Source: Delphinapterus leucas (taxonomy: Eukaryota > Chordata > Mammalia > Artiodactyla > Monodontidae). From it: a stretch of 64,000 nucleotides of DNA. The position numbers and the translations under genes were made by a program. Where the stretch lies: the NCBI RefSeq assembly GCF_002288925.2, contig NW_022098069.1, forward strand, positions 70,350,099 through 70,414,098, read 5' to 3'. The notes beneath the pieces were generated by a model. It was not told the DNA's origin. It saw only the letters and a list, made by a program, of their open reading frames with translations, and ran no database searches. Below, piece after piece: positions 58,624-64,000 of the stretch (positions are counted from its first letter, which is position 1; every line of letters begins with the position of its first letter).

Positions 58624-61492
58624 TTAGATTCCATATATATGTGTTAGCATACAGTATTTGTTTTGCTCTTTCTGACTTACTTCACTCTGTATGACAGACT
58701 CTAGGTCCATCCACCTCACTACAAATAACTCAATTTCATTTTCTTTTTTGGCTGAGTAATATTCCATTGTATATATGTGCCACATCTTCTTTATCCATTC
58801 ATCTGTTGATGGACACTTAGGTTGCTTCCATGTCCTGGCTATTGTAAAAAGAGCTGCAATGAATATTTTGGTACATGACTCTTTTTGAATTATGGTTTTC
58901 TCAGGGTATATGCCCAGTAGTGGGATTGCTGTGTCGTATGGTAGTTCTATTTTTAGTTTTTGAAGGAACCTCCATACTGTTCTCCATAGTGGCTGTATCA
59001 ATTTACATTCCCACCAACAGTGCAAGAGGGTTCCCTTTTCTCAACACCCTCTCTAGCATTTATTGTTTTTAGACTTTTTGATGATGGCCATTCTGACTGG
59101 TGTGAGATGATATCTCATTGTAGTTTTGATTTGCATTTCTCTAATGATTAATGATGTTGAGAATTCTTTCATGTGTTTGTTGGCAATCTGTATATCTTCT
59201 TTGGAGAAATGTCTATTTAGGTCTTCTGCCCATTTTTAGGTTAGGTTGTTTGTTTTTATGATATTGAGCTGCATGAGTTGCTTGTATGTTTTGGAGATTA
59301 ATCGTTTGTCAGTTGCTTCATTTGCAAATTTTTTATAATTTCTGAGATGACTGGGGGAAAATCCCCCATTCTGAAGGTTGTCTTTTCATCTTGTTTACCG
59401 TTTCCTTTGCTGTGCAAAAGCTTTGAAGTTTCATTAGGTCCCATTTGTTTATTTTTGTTTTTATTTCCATTTCTCTAGGAGGTGGGTCAAAAAGGATCTT
59501 GCTGTGATTTATGTCATAGAGTGTTCTGCCTATGTTTTCCTCTAAGAGTCTTACAGTGTCTGATCTTACATTTAAGTCTTTAATCCATTTTGAGTTTATT
59601 TTTCTGTATGGTGTTAGGGAGTGTTCTAATTTCATTGTTTTACATGTAGCTGTCCAGTTTTCCCAGCACCACTTATTGAAGAGGCTGTCTTTTCTCCACT
59701 GTATATTCTTGCTTCCTTTAGCAAAGATAAGGTGACCATATGTGTGTGGGTTTATCTCTGGGCTTTCTATCCTGTTCCATTGATCTATATTTCTGTTTCT
59801 GTACCAGTACCATACTGTCTTGATTACTATAGCTTTGTAGTATAGTCTGAAGTCCAGGAGCCTGATTCCTCCAGCTCCGTTTTTCTTTGTCAAGATTGCT
59901 TTGGCTATTCGGGGTCTTTTGTATTTCCATACAAATTGTGAAAATTTTTGTTCTAGTTCTGTGAAAAATGCCAGTGGTAGTTTGATAGGGATTGCATTGA
60001 ATCTGTAGATTGCTTTGGGTAGTACAGTCATTTTCATAATGTTGATTCTTCCAACCCAAGAACATGGTATATGTTTCCATCTATTGTATCATCTTTAATT
60101 TCTTTCATCAGTGTCATAATTTTCTGCATACAGTCTTTTGTCTCCTTAGGTAGGTTTATTTCTAGATATTTTATTATTTTTGTTGCAGTGGTAAATGGGA
60201 GTGTTTTCTTAATTTCACTTTCAGATTTTTCATCATTAGTGTATCGGAATGCAAGAGACTTCTGTGCATTAATTTTGTATCCTGCTACTTTACCAAATTC
60301 ATTGATTAGCTCTAGTAGTTTTCTGGTAGCATCCTTCAAATTCTCTATGTATAGTATCATGTCGTCTGCAAACAGTGACAGCTTTACTTCTTTTCCGATT
60401 TGGATTCCTTTTATTTATTTTTCTTCTCTTGGTTGCTGTGGCTAAAACTTCCAAAACTATGTTGAATAAAAGTGGTGAGAGTGGGCAACCTTGTCTTGTT
60501 CCTGATCTTAGTGGAAATGGTTTCAGTTTTTCACCATTGAGGACAATGTTGTCTGTGGGTTTGTCATATATGGCCTTTATTATGTTGAGGTAAGTTCCCT
60601 CTATGCCTACTTTCTGGAGGGCTTTTATCATAAATGGGTATTGAATTTTGTCAAAAGCTTTCTCTGCATCTATTGAGATGATNNNNNNNNNNNNNNNNNN
60701 NNNNNNNNNNNNNNNNNNNNNNNNNNNNNNNNNNNNNNNNNNNNNNNNNNNNNNNNNNNNNNNNNNNNNNNNNNNNNNNNNNCTTAGTGGAAATGGTTTC
60801 AGTTTTTCACCATTGAGGACAATGTTGTCTGTGGGTTTGTCATATATGGCCTTTATTATGTTGAGGTAAGTTCCCTCTATGCCTACTTTCTGGAGGGCTT
60901 TTATCATAAATGGGTATTGAATTTTGTCAAAAGCTTTCTCTGCATCTATTGAGATGATCATATGGTTTTTCTCCTTCAATTTGTTAATATGGTGTATCAC
61001 GTTGATTGATTTGTGTATACTGAAGAATCCTTGCATTACTGGGATAAACTCCACTTGATCATAATGTATGATTCTATTTGCTAGTATTTTGTTGAGGGTT
61101 TTTGCATCTATGTTCATCAGTGATATTGGCCTGTAGTTTTCTTTCTTTGTGACATCTTTGTCTGGTTTTGGTATCAGGGTGATGGTGGTCTCATAGAATG
61201 AGTTTGGGAGTGTTCCTCCCTCTGCTATATTTTGGAAGAGTTTGAGAAGGATAGGTGTTAGCTCTTCTCTAAATGTTTGATAGAATTCGCCTGTGAAGCC
61301 ATCTGGTCCTGGGCTTTTGTTTGTTGAAAGATTTTTAATCACAGTTTCAATTTCAGTGCTTGTGATTGGTCTGTTCATATTTTCTATTTCTTCCTGGTTC
61401 AGTCTCGGAAGGTTGTGCATTTCTAAGAATTTGTCCATTTCTTCCAGGTTGTGCATTTTATTGGCATGTAGTTGCTTGTAGTAATCTCTCAT
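58624..61492 (-). pseudogene. L1 ORF2 (endonuclease end missing; RT and C-terminal parts present, broken)
   Basis: ORF2 of L1 normally encodes an endonuclease, a reverse transcriptase and a Cys-rich C-terminus. Here the first (N-terminal) part is cut off. The minus frame 60299-61492 covers the upstream region ([20 protein letters not shown]) and RT motifs ([47 protein letters not shown]). The frame shifts near 60430. The catalytic FADD is intact in the next frame (about 60358-60369, upstream of 60034-60360). 59333-60037 is the thumb/connector part. The C-terminal piece 58624-59025 ends at the normal stop. Known lesions: the frameshift, an odd insertion near 59331-59365, and two stops near 59050 (in the usual CWRGCGEKG context). 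Not functional. Confidence 0.9.
60683..60782. other. Assembly gap (100 N)
   Basis: Exactly 100 N, a common placeholder for a gap of unknown size. The 176 bp left of it (60507-60682) and right of it (60783-60958) are the same sequence. The X run in the translated frame is this gap. Confidence 0.98.
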
Positions 61493-61519
61493 GATCCTTT
61501 GTATTTGGTCTCACCTCTT

Positions 61520-62479
61520 GATCCCAGACGTGGCTGCAGTGAACCGTTCTGTGCTGGCTTCAATTCAGGTAGGAATGACAAGGTTTCTGCTCAAGAAAGT
61601 GTCTGTTGCTTTGTGCCATGAGGCGTCTCTGATGCCATAGCAGGGACCCTCAGGGCAGCCCGTTCTGCAGTCACACGTGAGCAGCCAGAAGTAGGTGGAA
61701 GTTAACATCTTCAGGAGCACCTCCATCAACAGAGGATGAGAGTGATGGATAAACACTGCCACCCTAATCACCCTCAGGCAGATGACTCCAGGAAGCATTC
61801 AGGAGCGTTTTGTGCGTCAGTCATACCGCATTAAAATGGTTTTTAAAGATCACAATATACTGTACTGTTTTATATGTAAGGACTAGGAAAATTTAATTCC
61901 ATAATAAGAATTTCCTCCATATGTGATTATTGACAAAGAATATAACTATGTAAATTTCCTAGTTGGATGTGTATAATGGCTTTTTACTGCATGTTTTACT
62001 TGTATCCAAAAATCTAAAAATATCTTACTGAAATAAAAATGATAGTGGAATAAATATCTGTTGAAGTTATTTTCTGTATCTTTTTCCTATAATTTATGCT
62101 TTAAAATATAACTTAACATTTTGAAAATAAAAATGAATTCTGGATTTTTATTGTTGTTCTGTATATAAGACTAGATTCTAATGACATTCAGATAACTATG
62201 TCTTAGTGCCAACTACTATATGTCATTTAAACAAAAATATGCTAGAATATGAATTGATGAAGTAGCTACATGGTATCATTATGAAAAAGATTTTGAATAT
62301 GCATTGAGTTATGGTAGATAGTCCCATTAAAAGTATATCCAAAAAGTATTGATTAATCTTTCTATGTTGAACAGAAGCGAATGTTTTACTGAAAACTATA
62401 ATGATAAGCCCTTTGCTTTATCTCATTCAACAGAACTTAGATGAGTTTGTAGTTGAAATGCTCACTAAAATTGGAAATG
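61520..62479. other. Unassigned sequence, GC-richer at 61520-61800
   Basis: No gene recognised. The 77-codon minus frame at 61565-61798 has no family features. The rest is AT-rich. Confidence 0.45.
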
Positions 62480-62720
62480 ATGCATATAATAATGGCTAAC
62501 ATTGTATTGTTCCCTGTATATCAGGTGCTATACTTTATTTCAATTGATCTCTGCAAAAATCTTACTAGATTTCTTATTATGTTGTACTAAATGTGAAAAA
62601 ACTGAATCTCAGCTAGGTTAGCTGGGTTATCCAACATCATACAACCAGTAAGTGGCAAGGCTGAAACATGTTTGATTAGAGCCCACAGCCCATGGTGGTA
62701 ACCACTACTCCAGAATGCTT
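62480..62720 (-). mobile_element. MIR SINE
   Basis: Antisense MIR: 'tataataatggctaacattg', 'tatatcaggtgctatacttt', 'aaaaactgaatctcagctag', 'aaccagtaagtggcaaggct'. Confidence 0.8.
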
Positions 62721-62804
62721 CTTATGGAAGCTAGTAGCTCTCCCTGAAAGCAGAGACCAAGAGAGAAAGTCGAAGCAAGTTTCAAAGTCTGCTCCACAGT
62801 ATGT

Positions 62805-62970
62805 AAAGCATATTAAGTTAGGAAGCTCGCATTTAACCCTGGCTCCATCAGTAACAAAGTATGATCTTAGTTCCCCGAGGTTTCCAGTCTAATAAGATGA
62901 GATGACAGCATTAAATAAGTTCAATGAAGTATTCTCTAATATTCCCTGGCTCAATAGTTCTATGATTTAT
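62805..62970 (+). mobile_element. MIR SINE
   Basis: Sense MIR: 'cgcatttaaccctggctcca', 'ccagtctaataagatgagat', 'gacagcattaaataagttca', 'ttccctggctcaatagttct'. Opposite orientation to the MIR at 62480-62720. Confidence 0.65.
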
Positions 62971-63294
62971 TATTTTTAAAAAGTTATTTGCAATACTGAC
63001 TTATACTGGCAAAAAGAAATTTGGATGTTTACATAATCACAAGTTTAATGTAAGTCAATAGTGTAATCTTGTTGCTCAAAATTAATAAATCTTTAAAGTT
63101 AGTATTTGGAGTGTGTCCACAAAACAGAAGTGATAGCCCTACTGAACTATGCATGAGTCAGACAGCATCTTCAGTGTCCAATAAATTCTGGACCCAGGCA
63201 AATAGGTGAACTAACTACAAATATGTTGGGTTGGAATTTCATGGACCAAGTCAGGGTGTAAGATTTGGGTGGGACTGGCCCAGAACTACGAAGA
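62971..63294. other. Unassigned sequence
   Basis: No gene or named repeat. Confidence 0.5.
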
Positions 63295-63798
63295 TGTGAT
63301 GGTATAATTAATTTTAATAATTTTCTATGTCACCTTAATTGGGCCATGGGGTGCCCAGATATTTGCCTAAATATTATTTCTACGTGTGTCTGTGAGGGTG
63401 CTTCCAGGTGAGATGGGCATTTGAATCAGTAGATTGAGTAAAGCAAATGACCTTCCCCAGTGTAGGTGGGCATCACCCAATCCGTTGAGGGCCTAAATAG
63501 AATAAAAAGCAGAGGAAGGGAGAATTTGCCTCTCTGCCTTCCTGCTTAAGCTGGGACATCAGTCTTGGTCTTCTCCTGTTTTAGGATTGAGATTTACGCC
63601 ATCGGCTCCCCTGGTTCTCAGGCCTTCAGACTTGGACTGGAACTATACCACTGGCTTTCCTGGATCTCCAGCTTGCAGACAGCAATTCGTGGGACTTTTC
63701 AGCCTCCAAAACTGAGTGAGCTAACTCCTCATAGTAAATCTCTTTAGATAAGATATTGCCTATTTGTTTTGTTTCTCTGCAGAAACTTGACTAATACA
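63295..63798 (+). mobile_element. Solo ERVL-type LTR (MLT2-like)
   Basis: Has 'caccttaattgggccatggg', 'gatgggcatttgaatcagta', 'agtaaagcaaatgaccttcc', 'gtgggcatcacccaatccgt', and 'tttgtttctctgcagaaact' to 'gactaataca'. Approximate TGT...ACA ends, about 504 bp, flanked by gaaga (63290-63294) and gaacg (63799-63803), a possible 5-bp target duplication with one change. No retroviral genes on either side. The 60-codon frame inside (63565-63747) is not a gene. Confidence 0.75.
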
Positions 63799-63960
63799 GA
63801 ACGTGCCAGTTAAAGTGGAAATATAGTTCAAATTGGGTATCCACAAAAGGTTTAATCCAAGAGGACCAAAGCTTTACAAACCCAGAATCAGCCTTCTCTG
63901 TCTCCCACCAGAGTCCCACCTATAGCAGGAAAGTGCACAATTGCAAGACACAATAATTTA

Positions 63961-64000
63961 AAAGAAAAAGGAAGGAAGGGAGGGAGGGAGGGAGGAAAGG
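63961..64000. repeat. Purine-rich (GGAA/GGGA)n tract at window end
   Basis: aaaaaggaaggaagggaggg and onward; continues beyond the window. Confidence 0.9.

Larger units (their letters stand above)
58228..61509 (-). mobile_element. Young 5'-truncated L1, about 3.1 kb, with TSD and assembly gap
   Basis: From its tail ('aaacatctttattagagtat') through a 3' UTR and ORF2 to a truncation in the upstream part of ORF2. Target copies ctcacctctt lie at 58218-58227 and 61510-61519. It is the best preserved L1 here. A 100-N gap and a 176-bp duplicate interrupt it (60507-60958), so the apparent length is too long. Confidence 0.95.

Noticed and set aside
60648..60869. Frame with a long X run
   Set aside because: The X run is the 100-N assembly gap, and the frame is antisense to L1 ORF2.
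61528..61568. Possible 41-nt exon with a strong-looking acceptor (gatcccag) and donor (cag|gtagga) just right of the L1
   Set aside because: Too short, with no reading frame or partner exon visible. Such splice-like strings are common by chance.

Overview
This window is mammalian nuclear DNA, almost certainly from a whale or dolphin. The diagnostic evidence is a set of tRNA-derived CHR-family SINEs (CHR-2 copies near 15.6, 34.4, 37.8, 50.3 and 57.8 kb; CHR-1-type copies near 5.8, 27.8 and 51.9 kb). They lie beside young L1 elements of the cetartiodactyl type and old pan-mammalian repeats (MIR, L2, MER5A, MLT1/MaLR, old L1). Naming the CHR families and the clade rests on recognition, not on a database search.

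I found no convincing host protein-coding gene, RNA gene, CRISPR array or promoter. Every long open frame with a recognisable product is a decayed L1 ORF2 fragment; other frames mostly fall in SINEs, in antisense of L1, or in AT-rich sequence. The one non-repeat frame worth noting is a 131-codon open stretch at 2271-2663, without an ATG near its start and without recognised homology. The window looks like an intergenic or deep intronic, AT-rich, repeat-built segment.

Layout. 0-14 kb: AT-rich sequence with MIR/L2 relics, a probable DNA transposon (3.2-5.0 kb) carrying an L1 tail, a CHR-1 SINE nested in a MIR, and an old L1 with a TA-repeat expansion (9.5-10.6 kb). 14-16.5 kb: an old L1 5' region split by a young L1 tail, then a CHR-2 SINE and an L1 stacked at one target site. 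18.4-25.4 kb: an old repeat of unknown class, an L1-ORF1-like relic, an antisense L1, MER5A, L2, and a young twin-primed L1. 27-35 kb: a very short L1 insertion, a CHR-1-type SINE, an MLT1-like LTR and old L1 pieces. 35-40 kb: mostly unassigned sequence with one CHR-2. 40.8-44.4 kb: an old L1 split by one MaLR LTR that is itself split by a second. 46-54 kb: L1 3' UTR, MIR, a composite L1/CHR-2 insertion, and a long L2 split by a long-form CHR SINE. 55.8-64 kb: L2, CHR-2, the longest and youngest L1 (58.2-61.5 kb, containing an assembly gap), MIRs, a solo ERVL-type LTR and a purine-rich terminal repeat.

The useful content is the retrotransposition record: target-site duplications can be read directly at several loci. 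They show L1-machinery insertion, twin priming, repeated use of one nick site, a likely template-switch chimera and nested LTRs. There is no sign of a new biological system, and I do not claim one.
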